Shown one piece after another: positions 26,102 to 36,460 of a DNA stretch of 51,470 nt. The notes beneath the pieces are model-generated. The model searched no databases, was not told the origin of the DNA, and saw only the letters and a program-made list of their open reading frames with translations. The stretch is from the NCBI GenBank assembly GCA_021783095.1, contig JAJXUG010000028.1, positions 1 through 51,470 on the forward strand. The letters run 5' to 3'. Each line of letters starts with the position of its first letter. Position 1 is the first letter of the stretch. Origin of the DNA: Chloroflexota bacterium (GTDB lineage Bacteria; Chloroflexota; Limnocylindria; Limnocylindrales; CSP1-4). The position numbers and the translations under genes were made by a program.

Positions 26102-28168
26102 TCACTGCCTCGGGTCGAGCGAGCTGAAGTAGTCGCGCACGTAGTCCTTGACCGATGACGGCACGTACGAGCGGTCGAGGGTCGTGATCGCGTAGCGGTA
26201 GAAGTCGCCGTAGACCTGGCTGTAGGGGACGCTGGAGCCGTTGTCGGTGCCCTGCCCCTGCTGGTCCCCCTGCTGGAGCTGACCGTCGCCTCCCGTGCCC
26301 GCGACGTACGAGAGGTCGCCAGGCCTGCCCAGGCGGTCGAACGGCGCGTAGACCGACGAGAGGTCCGGGCCGAGGACGCTGGGGCGGTTGGGCTGGGCGG
26401 GGCCGCCGGCCATCCCGCCGCTGCGGGTGCCAGCGCCCAGGTAGGCCGCGTTGGTGCCGCCGCCGCCTGCCCCGAGAGATCCGCCCGGCTGCTGCCCCTG
26501 CCCCTGCCCCTGGCCTTGACCCTGGCCCTGGCCGGTGCCCTGCCCCGGCTGCTGGCCCTGCCCCTGACCCGCGCCCAAGGAGGATCCCGGCGACCCGCCC
26601 GGACCCTGCGCATGGTCTGGCCCGGACGCGCCGGGGGAGCCACCGTGGCGCTGCCCCTTCCCGGAACTGCCGGGCGCTGCCGAACCGCCCTGCCCCTGTC
26701 CGCCGGCCTCGCCCGAGGCGCCCGGCGAGCTGCCGGGCTGCCCGTTGCCCTGGTTCCCGCCCTGCTGGCCCGACCCCTGCCCCTGGGTGTTCGCCTGGCC
26801 GTCCCGGCTCTGGGGGTTGCCGGCGTCGGCCAGGCTCCGCCGCGCGTCCTGGAGCTGCGAGGCCGCGCTTGCGATGTCACGGTTCTGGTCCACGCGCCTG
26901 ACGGCGTCCTCGAGCGCCATGCCGAGCCGGTCGAGGGCCGTCCGCGCGGTGGCCGTGTCCCCCCCCGCAAGGCTCGACGCCGCGTCCTGGAGCGCTCGGC
27001 CGGCCGACGTGTCTGCCTGGCTCACCAGGTCTTGGAGCGACGCGAGCGCCACGGCCGTCGCCTGAAGCTGATCGGCCTTCATCGTGTCCAGTGTCGCGCC
27101 GAGGGCATTGAGATCCTCGTGCGTGATCTTGGTGTTCCCCTCGGGGTTCGCCAGCGGGTCCTTGGTCGCCGTTCGCGACAGCGCCCGTGCGACGGTCGCG
27201 AGGACGGAGGCGCGCTGTTCGCTCGACGGGTCCAGCTGCGAGCGGATGTCATCCTCGACCGCTCCGAGCTTGGCCAGGTTCGCCTGCGGGTCGCCGGGGT
27301 TCTGGCGGAGCTGCTCGGCGAACTGGCGCATCTCCTCGGCGAGCTTCGAGCGGGGATCGCTGGGCGTCTCGGCCCTGGACGCGAGCTGGTGCGCGGCTTG
27401 GTCGACCCGTTGCGCCTGCGCCCGCGCCTCGTCGCGGATGGCCCGATCGCGGGCGATCACGGCGTCCTGCGGGTTGGGCAGCGCGAACGCGATCGCGGCG
27501 ACCAACACGGCGAGCGACGCGACGAGCGCGTGCCGCGCGGCGAACCCCGGCCGGAAGAGCCCGGGGTCGACCGACACCAGACGCGCCAGGGCGTCGCGGC
27601 GCTGGCGGAGCACGAATGCGGCCTCGGCGCGGGTGACGTCGAACGAGGAGCCCACCTCGATCGAAGCGCCGTCCTCGGTTCCCGCGTCATCCGGCCGGCT
27701 CGCCTTGCCGGCTGTCACCGGCTCGCGGGCCGCAAAGGCGAGCGCGGATGCGACTGCGTCGCCCGTCCGGGCCTCGGCGTCAACAGCGAGCGCGGTCTCA
27801 CCGAGCGAGGGGTGGACCATCGCGGCGGCCATGAGCATCGCCCCGACGGCGGCGACCGGGAGGCCGACCGCGATTGCCGGTGCGGCCTCGATCGGAAAGG
27901 CGCGCTGCGCAAGGGCGAGCGCGGCCTCGGCGATCGCGAGGGTCGTGGCGATCGTCCACGCGCGACGGACGACGCGGCGGAGCCACAGCCGCCGACGGTG
28001 GGCGCTGAGCCCGGATCGGATCGCCGCCATCGACGGATCGAGCGGCCGCGCCCCTGCGGCGGGATCAGGGGGAACGAGCGCCGCGGGCATGACGCGCGCC
28101 GTGCGGGGCGTCGACGCGCCGGCGCTGCGGCGTCGTCGCCCGCCAGCCGCCCACGCGAGGAGGCCCAT
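26102..28168 (-). CDS. Membrane protein with coiled coil and long Gly/Gln-rich region (DUF4175-like)
   Basis: 688 aa, start overlapping the permease stop (TGATG). Two TM helices near residues 70-115 and one near 215 are followed by about 200 residues of Ala/Gln/Arg-rich helix with coiled-coil character. A low-complexity stretch then holds many GQG repeats (about residues 435-570). The end is folded-looking (SQVYGDFYRYAITTLDRSYV). The layout resembles DUF4175-type proteins next to MoxR operons. The short GQGQGQ repeat is prone to slippage. Role unknown; an envelope scaffold is the likeliest. Confidence 0.75.
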   Translation of the reverse strand: MGLLAWAAGGRRRRSAGASTPRTARVMPAALVPPDPAAGARPLDPSMAAIRSGLSAHRRRLWLRRVVRRAWTIATTLAIAEAALALAQRAFPIEAAPAIAVGLPVAAVGAMLMAAAMVHPSLGETALAVDAEARTGDAVASALAFAAREPVTAGKASRPDDAGTEDGASIEVGSSFDVTRAEAAFVLRQRRDALARLVSVDPGLFRPGFAARHALVASLAVLVAAIAFALPNPQDAVIARDRAIRDEARAQAQRVDQAAHQLASRAETPSDPRSKLAEEMRQFAEQLRQNPGDPQANLAKLGAVEDDIRSQLDPSSEQRASVLATVARALSRTATKDPLANPEGNTKITHEDLNALGATLDTMKADQLQATAVALASLQDLVSQADTSAGRALQDAASSLAGGDTATARTALDRLGMALEDAVRRVDQNRDIASAASQLQDARRSLADAGNPQSRDGQANTQGQGSGQQGGNQGNGQPGSSPGASGEAGGQGQGGSAAPGSSGKGQRHGGSPGASGPDHAQGPGGSPGSSLGAGQGQGQQPGQGTGQGQGQGQGQGQGQQPGGSLGAGGGGTNAAYLGAGTRSGGMAGGPAQPNRPSVLGPDLSSVYAPFDRLGRPGDLSYVAGTGGDGQLQQGDQQGQGTDNGSSVPYSQVYGDFYRYAITTLDRSYVPSSVKDYVRDYFSSLDPRQ

Positions 28169-29373
28169 CACGCCGCTCCCGGATCCCGGGCGTCGGTGGG
28201 CTCGCCTGAGACGGCGCCGAGTGCGGCCGCGCCGCCAGGGGCGGGATCGTCGGCTATGGCGACGGCGCCTTCGAGGGGCGGCGCGGCGTGCGCCTCGCCC
28301 GTGGTCGAGCGGGAAGCGTCGTCGGAGGTCGCCGCCCGCGCCCCCCCAGCCGAGCCGGCCCCGGCCCTGCGACGCTTCGGCCGCCGCCATCGCCTGGTCG
28401 GGGAGATGAGCTGGGTGGTGCCGAGCACGAGCAGCGCCGAGAGCGCCAGCATCGTGGCGACCGAGTACGGCCAGTAGGTGTCCTCGGGCATGTTCATGCC
28501 CTGGCCGTTGGCGCCGACGTTTCCGCCGTTCGCAGCGTCGTTGACACGGCCGTCGAACACCAGGACGGGAATGCAGAACCCGGCATTCGGCTCGGCATGG
28601 CACAGCACGTCCATGTCGGCGGCGAACGGGTTCGCCCACAGGAGCACGGGCGGGGGCGCGTTGACCTTCGTCCAGTCCGGCTGGATGTTGCTCGAGTTGG
28701 CCTGGCTCTGGACGTCCCTCATGGTGAGCAGGAAGAGCCCGCCGTACACGCCGCCGCTGCCGAGCGAGAACACGACCGCGAGCACGAGGTTGAGGACGGT
28801 GGACGCCTGCGTGCGCTTGAACAGGGCCGAGATGAACAGCCCCAGCGACCCGTACAGGACCGCCGTGGCCGCCAGCACGATGTAGGCGCGGAGAAGGTCC
28901 TCCGGCCCCACCCCGCCGAACATGAACACCAGGGCCATCACCGGGATGGACGCGAGCAGCAGCAGCGCCATCCAGCCGAGGGCGGCGACCAGCTTGCCGA
29001 GGACGATCGCGAGCGAGGACACCGGCGTGGTCACGAGCATGTCGAGCGTCTGCTTCTCCCGCTCGAGGCTGACCGCGCCCGAGGTCGATGCGGGCGCGAG
29101 GATCAGGACGACGATCGTGAGGAAGACCAGCAGCGCGCCGAACAGGATCCGGCCGATGTCCGCGCTCTGCGGCCCGCCGCCGAACGGGCTGATCGACCGG
29201 ACCGAGATCTCCTCGATGAAGAACGCGAACCCGGAGACGGCGAGCAGGTGGATCGTGAGCAGCACGAACGCGCGTCGCCCGCGCATCCGGCCCCGGAGCT
29301 CCTTGATGCTGACGGCGACGATTCCGCCGGCGATGCCGGCGAGGGGGTTCGGGCGGCGGACGGCGGCGCTCAT
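28168..29373 (-). CDS. ABC-2-type transporter permease
   Basis: 401 aa. About six TM helices, with the ABC-2 signature region SLEREKQTLDMLVTTPVS after the second helix. There is an extracytoplasmic loop containing two cysteines (CHAEPNAGFC) and a final TM (VATMLALSALLVLG). The last 75 residues form a charged, Ala/Pro-rich cytoplasmic tail. It is paired with the ATPase gene, whose stop overlaps its start. Substrate unknown; the neighbouring genes suggest an envelope component. Confidence 0.88.
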   Translation of the reverse strand: MSAAVRRPNPLAGIAGGIVAVSIKELRGRMRGRRAFVLLTIHLLAVSGFAFFIEEISVRSISPFGGGPQSADIGRILFGALLVFLTIVVLILAPASTSGAVSLEREKQTLDMLVTTPVSSLAIVLGKLVAALGWMALLLLASIPVMALVFMFGGVGPEDLLRAYIVLAATAVLYGSLGLFISALFKRTQASTVLNLVLAVVFSLGSGGVYGGLFLLTMRDVQSQANSSNIQPDWTKVNAPPPVLLWANPFAADMDVLCHAEPNAGFCIPVLVFDGRVNDAANGGNVGANGQGMNMPEDTYWPYSVATMLALSALLVLGTTQLISPTRRWRRPKRRRAGAGSAGGARAATSDDASRSTTGEAHAAPPLEGAVAIADDPAPGGAAALGAVSGEPTDARDPGAA

Positions 29374-30338
29374 GCGGCGGCTCCCGTCGAACCGGCCAAC
29401 CCCGGGTCGGTGACCTGGAGGAAGAGCTCCTCGAGGTCGCTCGCCGCGCGGGCGAACGACGCGATCCGCCCGCCCATGTTGACGGCGTCGTACAGGAGCC
29501 GTGCCGCGGCTTCGTCGTCACCGTGGAACCCGATCTCGATCTCGCCGTCCGGGAGGATCGCCGTCGTCACCACGGCCGGCCTGCCCTCGAACCAGGCACG
29601 GGCCTCCTCGACCGTCGCCCGGTCGCCGAGCACCCGGACGCGGTACACCGCGCCGACGCGCAGCCGCCGCTCGATCTCGGACACCGGGCCATGGGCAAGC
29701 ACCCGGCCCCGGTCGATGATCGCGACCGACGTGCACAACTCCTCGAGCTCGGGGAGGATGTGGCTCGACACCAGGATCGTCTTGCCGAGTGCGCGGAGCT
29801 CGCGGAGGAGCCCCCGCAGCTCGACCCTCGCGCGGGGGTCGAGGCCCGACGCGGGCTCATCGAGGAGGAGCACCTGCGGATCGTGGACCAGCGCGTGGGC
29901 GAGGCACAGGCGCTGCTGCATGCCCCGCGAGAGCCCCTGCACGTAGTTGTCGCGCCTCGGCCCGAGGTCCACCAGCTCGAGCAGGTCGCCGATCATCGTC
30001 CTCCTGCGGGCAGCGGGGATGTCGTAGCAGCGCGCGAAGAAGTCGAGGTACTCCCAGACCTTCATCTCGTCGTAGACGCCGAACGAGTCGGGCATGAAGC
30101 CGAGCACGCGCCGGACCTCGTTGGGCTGCCGCGACAGCGAGAAGCCCGCGATCTCCGCGTCGCCGCCATCGGCCCGGATCAGGGTGCCGAGGATCCGCAG
30201 GCTCGTCGTCTTGCCGGCGCCGTTGGGCCCGACGAGCCCGAAGATCTCGCCCGCACCCACGTCGAGGTCGACGCCGGCCACGGCGAGCGTGCGGTCGTAG
30301 CGCTTGACCAGGCCGGCGGCCTTCACGATCGCGCTCAC
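29370..30338 (-). CDS. ABC transporter ATP-binding protein
   Basis: 322 aa, GTG start overlapping the previous stop (GTGA). Walker A GPNGAGKTT (about 37-45), signature LSRGMQQRL, Walker B LLLDEPASGLDP and the H-loop SSHIL are present. The C-terminal 90 residues form the small extra domain common in ABC-2 export ATPases (CcmA/NatA type). It powers the adjacent permease. Confidence 0.95.
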   Translation of the reverse strand: MSAIVKAAGLVKRYDRTLAVAGVDLDVGAGEIFGLVGPNGAGKTTSLRILGTLIRADGGDAEIAGFSLSRQPNEVRRVLGFMPDSFGVYDEMKVWEYLDFFARCYDIPAARRRTMIGDLLELVDLGPRRDNYVQGLSRGMQQRLCLAHALVHDPQVLLLDEPASGLDPRARVELRGLLRELRALGKTILVSSHILPELEELCTSVAIIDRGRVLAHGPVSEIERRLRVGAVYRVRVLGDRATVEEARAWFEGRPAVVTTAILPDGEIEIGFHGDDEAAARLLYDAVNMGGRIASFARAASDLEELFLQVTDPGLAGSTGAAA

Positions 30339-32869
30339 TGCACGCTCCCCTCGACCGCGACCAGGAACTGGAAGGCGAGCTGCTGCCGGCTCTGGTTGGT
30401 GAACCGGACCTGCACCTCGCCGGTGGCGGGGTTCACCCAGCGCCCGGCGTCGGGGAGGGTGTACGCCGAGCCCACATTCAGCCCGCCCAGCTCGACCCAC
30501 GCCCCGGCGCGAACGTCGAACACGTCGACGTCGGGGAACGTGCTCGTCGTGCTGCAGGCCGAGCCGCCCTCGACGCAGCGCCCGCCGATCGGCGCGTCGA
30601 CCGGCCTGGCGCTCGGGAACACCATGTCGCCCGGGTGGTTCATCGCGATGGTCACGGCGCTGGGCTCGAGGGTCCCGGCGAAGGGGATCGGCCGGTATGA
30701 CACCGTCATCGCGCCCGTGTCCATCCACATCGTGGTCGGGTCCTTCGAGAACGTCGGCCCGGTCGTCGACGTCATCGTCCACGGCAGCAGGTCGCGCGTG
30801 AACCGGACCTGGCCGGTGACGGCGACGCGGACCGGGATCTGGTAGAGGACGTCCGCGGTCTGGCGCGGCTGCGCGCCCTCGATGTCGAGCGGCAGCGCGG
30901 GCTCCGTGCCCCACGCCAGCAGCATCGGCACGGTGCCGAGCGAGGACGTGCCCATCGGCCCGGGGAACGCCTGGACGATTGCCGGCCCCCCGGCGGCGCC
31001 CGCCATCGGAGCCGGCACGCCCATGCCCCAGTTCATGCTGTTGTTGGCGAGCTGGTCGATGATCGAGTGGCGGACCGCGAGGCGCTGCACGTTCGCGTTG
31101 TTGCCGCCGTCCCAGAGCATCATCCCGACGACGTTGTCGGCGAGGCTGCCGCCCATGTTCGGGTCGAACGCCGTGCCGTCGAGGCGAACCTCCGCCGAGG
31201 TGCCGGCCGCGATGTCGCCGATGTGGTCGACGGAGCTGCCGAGCACGAGCACCGCGCCCGAGAGGGCGACAGCGGAGCGGTTCGTGACCGAGCCCTTGAT
31301 CACGGTGCCCTCGAGGTGGAGATCCGTGTCGACGAGCAGCCCCTTGGTCGAGCCCTCGGCGCGGACCGTCCGGACCGAGCTGTAGCCGACCGCGAGGTCG
31401 CGGATCCGGGTGGGGTCGCCCTCTACGATGTCGAGCTGGCCCGAGGCCTGCCCCGTCATCGAATCCCCGGCGAGGGGCGGCGACAGCAGCGTGTCGCCAG
31501 CCGCGCTCACCTGGAACGAGGTACGGCCCGGGCTGAAGACGGCGGTCCACGCCTGTGCGGTCGCGCGGTCGGTGCCGGGAGCGCCGCGGACGATCGCGAC
31601 CTGGTGGAGCACGACATCCGAGCCACGGGTCAGCACGCCGATCCCGAACGCCCCCGCCGTGAACGCCGCAATGAGCACGGGCACCGTCACCCAGGCCCAC
31701 TCGCGCCGGTCGAGAACGCGGAGGACGACGTAGTTGACCGGGCCGATGAGCACGATGTAGGCGATCAGGAGTGCCAGCAGGCCGCCGGTCGCGGGCAGCG
31801 CGACGCTCGGCAGGTTCGCCGCGGTGCTCACCATCATCGAGTCGTCCGTCAGCGGCGCGGCAGCGCCGCCGCCTGAGCCCAGGAGACGCCGCCACAGCGG
31901 CGCGTCCCAGGTGTCGCCCTTCGCGAGCCACGGGGTGGTGGGGTCGAAGCCGAGGAGCGTGACCGTGCCCGCGCCGTACGGCATGTCGGCGGCGATCGCC
32001 TGGCCGCCCGAGCTGGCGAGCGACCGTCCGCGGGCGAGGGTCCCGGCGAGCGCGGGCAGCGGGGCGCTCGCGTCGGGCACCCCTCCGACCAGGGTCCGCA
32101 GCACGGCCGGGTCGACGTCGAGGGTGCTCGTCGGCCGGTAGGGGAGCAGGTCGTCGGGCAGGGCGGCCAGCGACGCGGGACCGCTCGTCCCGCCGACGAC
32201 GAGGAGCTGGCCGCCCCCGGCGACCCACGCCGACAACGCGCCGAGCTGGCCCTTGCTGAGCGTCGATCCGTCGACGTCCTGCCACACCAGCCGGTCCAGC
32301 GGCGCCCAGGCCTGGACCCGCTCGGGAAGGTCGGCAGCGGTGAGCGGCACGATCACCGGCGTGCTGCCGCTGGCCGACGGCAGCAGGCTGATCTCGCCGA
32401 TGAGCTTGGCGGGGTTGTCGGCGAGCACGCCGACGGCGAGGCTGCCCGCGTCGCCGGGGGCGATGTCGACCTTCGCGGAGGCGACGACCTTGCCGTCGGC
32501 GACGAGGTCGACCGTGGGGTTCGACGAGAGGAACGCCGGAGGCTGGGCGAAGAGCACGAACTCCTTGCGCGACCCGGTCGCGAGCTCGGCAGCCTGGCTG
32601 AAGCTGGTGCGGCCGTCGGAGCCGCCGAGCACGCGGAGTTCGCCGGTGACGGCCGGGCCTGCGTTCGAGATGTCGACCGCGATCCCGTACCAGCTGCCAA
32701 CGCGGACCCGCCCGTGGAGCTGGGCGTGCGCCGTCATCGTGAGGCCGCCGTCGCCCAGGGCGGTGCCGGGCTGCGCAGCCAGCGCGGCGGCCGCGAGCGG
32801 GGCGGCCACGGCGAGCGAGGCGAGCGCGCGGAACACGGCGCGAACAGCAGTCCGGTGTCGGTGCGGCAC
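30335..32869 (-). CDS. Secreted/membrane protein with signal peptide, first gene of the ABC-MoxR-VWA operon
   Basis: 844 aa from GTG 32869, chosen for the Shine-Dalgarno GAGGAG five bases upstream; an ATG at 32890 is also in frame. A signal peptide (LASLAVAAPLAAAALA) is followed by an Ig-like beta domain. Then comes a GATase1/DUF4350-like part (LSAWVAGGGQLLVVGG ... GAGTVTLLGFDP), and TM helices around residues 415-470 (LLALLIAYIVLIGPVNYVVL, VLIAAFTAGAFG). A large beta-rich extracytoplasmic region ends in NPATGEVQVRFTNQ. I cannot name the family with certainty. Its position suggests it is the extracytoplasmic part of the transporter. Confidence 0.78.
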   Translation of the reverse strand: MPHRHRTAVRAVFRALASLAVAAPLAAAALAAQPGTALGDGGLTMTAHAQLHGRVRVGSWYGIAVDISNAGPAVTGELRVLGGSDGRTSFSQAAELATGSRKEFVLFAQPPAFLSSNPTVDLVADGKVVASAKVDIAPGDAGSLAVGVLADNPAKLIGEISLLPSASGSTPVIVPLTAADLPERVQAWAPLDRLVWQDVDGSTLSKGQLGALSAWVAGGGQLLVVGGTSGPASLAALPDDLLPYRPTSTLDVDPAVLRTLVGGVPDASAPLPALAGTLARGRSLASSGGQAIAADMPYGAGTVTLLGFDPTTPWLAKGDTWDAPLWRRLLGSGGGAAAPLTDDSMMVSTAANLPSVALPATGGLLALLIAYIVLIGPVNYVVLRVLDRREWAWVTVPVLIAAFTAGAFGIGVLTRGSDVVLHQVAIVRGAPGTDRATAQAWTAVFSPGRTSFQVSAAGDTLLSPPLAGDSMTGQASGQLDIVEGDPTRIRDLAVGYSSVRTVRAEGSTKGLLVDTDLHLEGTVIKGSVTNRSAVALSGAVLVLGSSVDHIGDIAAGTSAEVRLDGTAFDPNMGGSLADNVVGMMLWDGGNNANVQRLAVRHSIIDQLANNSMNWGMGVPAPMAGAAGGPAIVQAFPGPMGTSSLGTVPMLLAWGTEPALPLDIEGAQPRQTADVLYQIPVRVAVTGQVRFTRDLLPWTMTSTTGPTFSKDPTTMWMDTGAMTVSYRPIPFAGTLEPSAVTIAMNHPGDMVFPSARPVDAPIGGRCVEGGSACSTTSTFPDVDVFDVRAGAWVELGGLNVGSAYTLPDAGRWVNPATGEVQVRFTNQSRQQLAFQFLVAVEGSVQ

Positions 32870-32980
32870 GACGTCTCCTCGACTCGCCATCGCCCTGGGA
32901 CGCGGCCCCTGACGTCCAATGCCGCTCAGTTGTTGCACGCCCCCCTCCCCGGTCCGCAGTGGCCCAGTGGGGCCGGGGCT

Positions 32981-32986
32981 ATGGTA
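32981..32986 (-). promoter_or_regulatory. Candidate -10 (TACCAT) of the eight-gene leftward operon
   Basis: Reading leftward, TACCAT lies about 110 bases before the GTG at 32869. It is the best -10-like hexamer in the gap shared with the rightward DUF1015 gene. Confidence 0.35.
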
Positions 32987-33107
32987 GGCCACGGGGACGC
33001 GGCCGCAACGGTCCGTTGGCCCTCCGGGGCAGCCTGCCGTACGATGCACGGGCCCCCGGGCCCGGCCGATGCCGATTGGCCGCGCCCGAGCGTCGCCCGA
33101 GGAATCC

Positions 33108-34407
<1,300 letters not shown>

Positions 34408-34418
<11 letters not shown>

Positions 34419-35304
34419 CGACCGCCCGATGAATGACCTCTCCACGCCCAGCGATCGCATCCTCGGCCGCCCCACCCCGGGCGGCCGCCCCGTGCGCAAG
34501 GACGAGTTCGAGCTGCCCGACCGCGGCCTCTACGTGGAGTCGTGGCTGCCGGAGCGCCGCTCGCGCCGCAAGCCGCTGCTGTTCGTCCACGGCGTGCTCG
34601 GCGGCTCGTGGGTCTGGGAGCGCTACCTCCACCACTTCGCCGCGCGCGGGTGGGAGGGTCACGCGCTCAACCTGCGCAACCACTACTGGAGCCAGACCGC
34701 CGATCCCGCGTCCCTGACGATCGAGTCGTACACCGAGGACGTGATCGCCGCCCTGGAGCGGCTCGGGCCGAACACGGTGGCGGTGGGCCACGGGCTGGGC
34801 GGCCTGCTGGTGCTCAAGGCGATCGAGCGCGCGCCGGTGGCCGCGTACGTGCTCATCGCGCCCGAGGCCCCGCGCGAGATCCGCGAGCCCGCCCGCCCCC
34901 ACGTCGTGCGCGAGGTGCCCGACGCCTGGGGCCGCGCCGAGCTGGGCTGGGAGATGCTGCCCGAGAAGCTGATCCGCGAGCAGCGCGACCTCACCGTCGC
35001 CGACGTGGTGCGGATTCAGCACCTCCTGGGCCAGAAGGCGTTCGAGTCGGGGCCGGCACGGCGCCAGGTCCTCCAGGGCGTGCCCGTGGACCGCGCGTCG
35101 CTGCCGGACCTCCCGCGCATGGTCATCGGCGGCGGGCTGGACACGTTCGTCCCCGAGCCCGAAGTCGAGCGCCTCGCGGAGTGGCTGGACGCGCCCTACG
35201 AGCCCTTCGGCGCCCACTCCCACTACGGCCTGCTCCTGGGCGAGCAGAGCTACCTGCAGGTGGCCGACACGCTGCGCGCGTTCCTGGAGCAGCACCGGCT
35301 GTAG
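34408..35304 (+). CDS. Alpha/beta-hydrolase-fold protein lacking the nucleophile
   Basis: 298 aa, ATG overlapping the DUF1015 stop; ATG 34429 is an alternative. The oxyanion region LLFVHGVLGG, the acid loop GGGLDTFVPE and the histidine loop GAHSHYGLLLG fit the fold. The nucleophile elbow reads VGHGLGG, with Gly129 (codon GGG) where Ser is expected. Unless another residue substitutes, the protein should not act as a classical hydrolase. It could bind a ligand or use different chemistry. Co-translation with DUF1015 suggests a joint role. Confidence 0.85.
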
Positions 35305-35407
35305 CCGAGCTCGGACTGGCGCCAGCGCTCGCCGGGCGCACGCGGTTGCGGGCTGCGCACGATCGCTGCTATCCTGCGCGGCCGGTCGAGCAATCGGCCA
35401 GAGCCTC

Positions 35408-35484
35408 GCCGCATTCGTCTAGAGGCCCAGGACACCGCCCTCTCAAGGCGGAGATCATCGGTTCGAATCCGATATGCGGTACCA
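35408..35484 (+). tRNA. tRNA-Glu (anticodon CTC), CCA encoded
   Basis: A full cloverleaf can be drawn: acceptor GCCGCAT/ATGCGGT (G-U at the end), D stem GTCT/GGAC, anticodon stem CCGCC/GGCGG with loop CTCTCAA, and T stem ATCGG/CCGAT with loop TTCGAAT. The 3' CCA is in the DNA. Confidence 0.97.
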
Positions 35485-35498
35485 GTGCTTCCCCTCGA

Positions 35499-35530
35499 CG
35501 CCCCCGGTCCGCCCCGGGGGCGTTGTCTTT
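35499..35530 (+). terminator. Rho-independent terminator after tRNA-Glu
   Basis: A perfect 9-bp stem (CGCCCCCGG/CCGGGGGCG) with a six-base loop is followed by TTGTCTTT, 14 bases past the tRNA. Confidence 0.85.
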
Positions 35531-36419
35531 GCCCCGCCGATGGCCGCCGAACGACCCGCCTCGTCCTGATCGGAGCAGTCCGTCGCCCTTGGCCGAGTCG
35601 ACAAGGCGGCACGGTACGACGCCCGGGACGGCGACGCGGAGCGGCTGGCTCGACTTCTCGTGGAATGGCGACACCGGCCCGCTGCCCGCCTGATCGGCGG
35701 GTCGCCGTGCCGAGTTGAGCTTCGATGCCGTGTCCGCCGACGGCCGGATGCTCGACTCGCCCGGGACGTGGACTGCCGCGTTTGCAGGCGACGATCCCAG
35801 CAATCCGGCAACACGTCGTGCCGGTCTCGGACGGTTTGGTGGTTTTCTGCCTGTGGGGCGGTTGCGTGTCGGCGCAAGCACTCGAGGCAGGACCTGGGGT
35901 CCGACAAGGTGTTCTTGCCGGAGAGTGGGACCCGGCCCGCTCGGGCGCGATGCGGCCAGGGCGGAAGGTCTCGCCGTCCGGGCAGGGCCGAACGCAACGA
36001 AATCGGGCCGTCCCCACCTCGCGCTCAGCAACCGAGAGCGTCGGCGCGCTACAGCCCGACCGAGCGAGCGACGAACGCGTCCACCAGGGGCCCGGGCGAG
36101 ACGACGGCGCGGCCCAGAAGATCTACAGAGCGCAACCACCTCCGATCGCCCAGCCTCGCGCGCCCAAGGCCGCACTCCGCAGACACAGCTCGTCGGCCGC
36201 GCAACCGCCCCATGTGTGGAGAACCCCCGACGGGTGCGAGTCACTCCCGACTCGAATTGACAAAGTTCGAGCGTGAACCACCGGCACCACCTGGGTTTCG
36301 AAGCGGCGGTTGCGCTCGACGGACGGTGATCCGAGTCTCACCTGACTCGCGGATCGCGGGACTCGCGGAAATCGCCCCGCCGCCGTGCACCCGCCCGACG
36401 ATCGGCCGTTGATCGCCGG
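35531..36419. other. Gene-poor stretch of about 0.9 kb
   Basis: No convincing gene. Overlapping open frames on both strands have no motifs or plausible starts and look like GC-driven artefacts. It holds a CCCGCC-TGATC-GGCGGG hairpin at 35685-35701 and two copies of CGAGTC-N6-GACTCG near its end. Lying just downstream of a tRNA gene, it could be a worn-down integration site, but no att repeat of the tRNA end is visible. Confidence 0.5.
36237..36349. repeat. Two palindromes CGAGTC-N6-GACTCG, 95 bp apart
   Basis: Copies at 36237-36254 (centre ACTCCC) and 36332-36349 (centre TCACCT). Arms are identical and perfectly inverted; the distance is about twice 47.5 bp. They lie 110-220 bp upstream of the DUF1611 gene. 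Confidence 0.6.
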
Positions 36420-36425
36420 TAGACT
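36420..36425 (+). promoter_or_regulatory. Candidate -10 (TAGACT) of the DUF1611 operon
   Basis: TAGACT lies 35 bases before the ATG at 36461. The same hexamer stands before the tRNA-Arg remnant at 49365. Confidence 0.4.
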
Positions 36426-36460
36426 CCTCGGCGTCCCTACCACCACTGGATGACCGCCTG

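Noticed and set aside
36256..36262. TTGACA as a -35 box
   Set aside because: No -10-like hexamer at 16-18 bp; the next plausible -10 (TAGACT at 36420) is much further on.
35485..36412. Several overlapping open frames of 150-290 codons after tRNA-Glu
   Set aside because: They overlap on both strands, lack Shine-Dalgarno sites and motifs and have Arg/Pro/Gly/Ser-dominated translations, as expected from GC-rich non-coding DNA.
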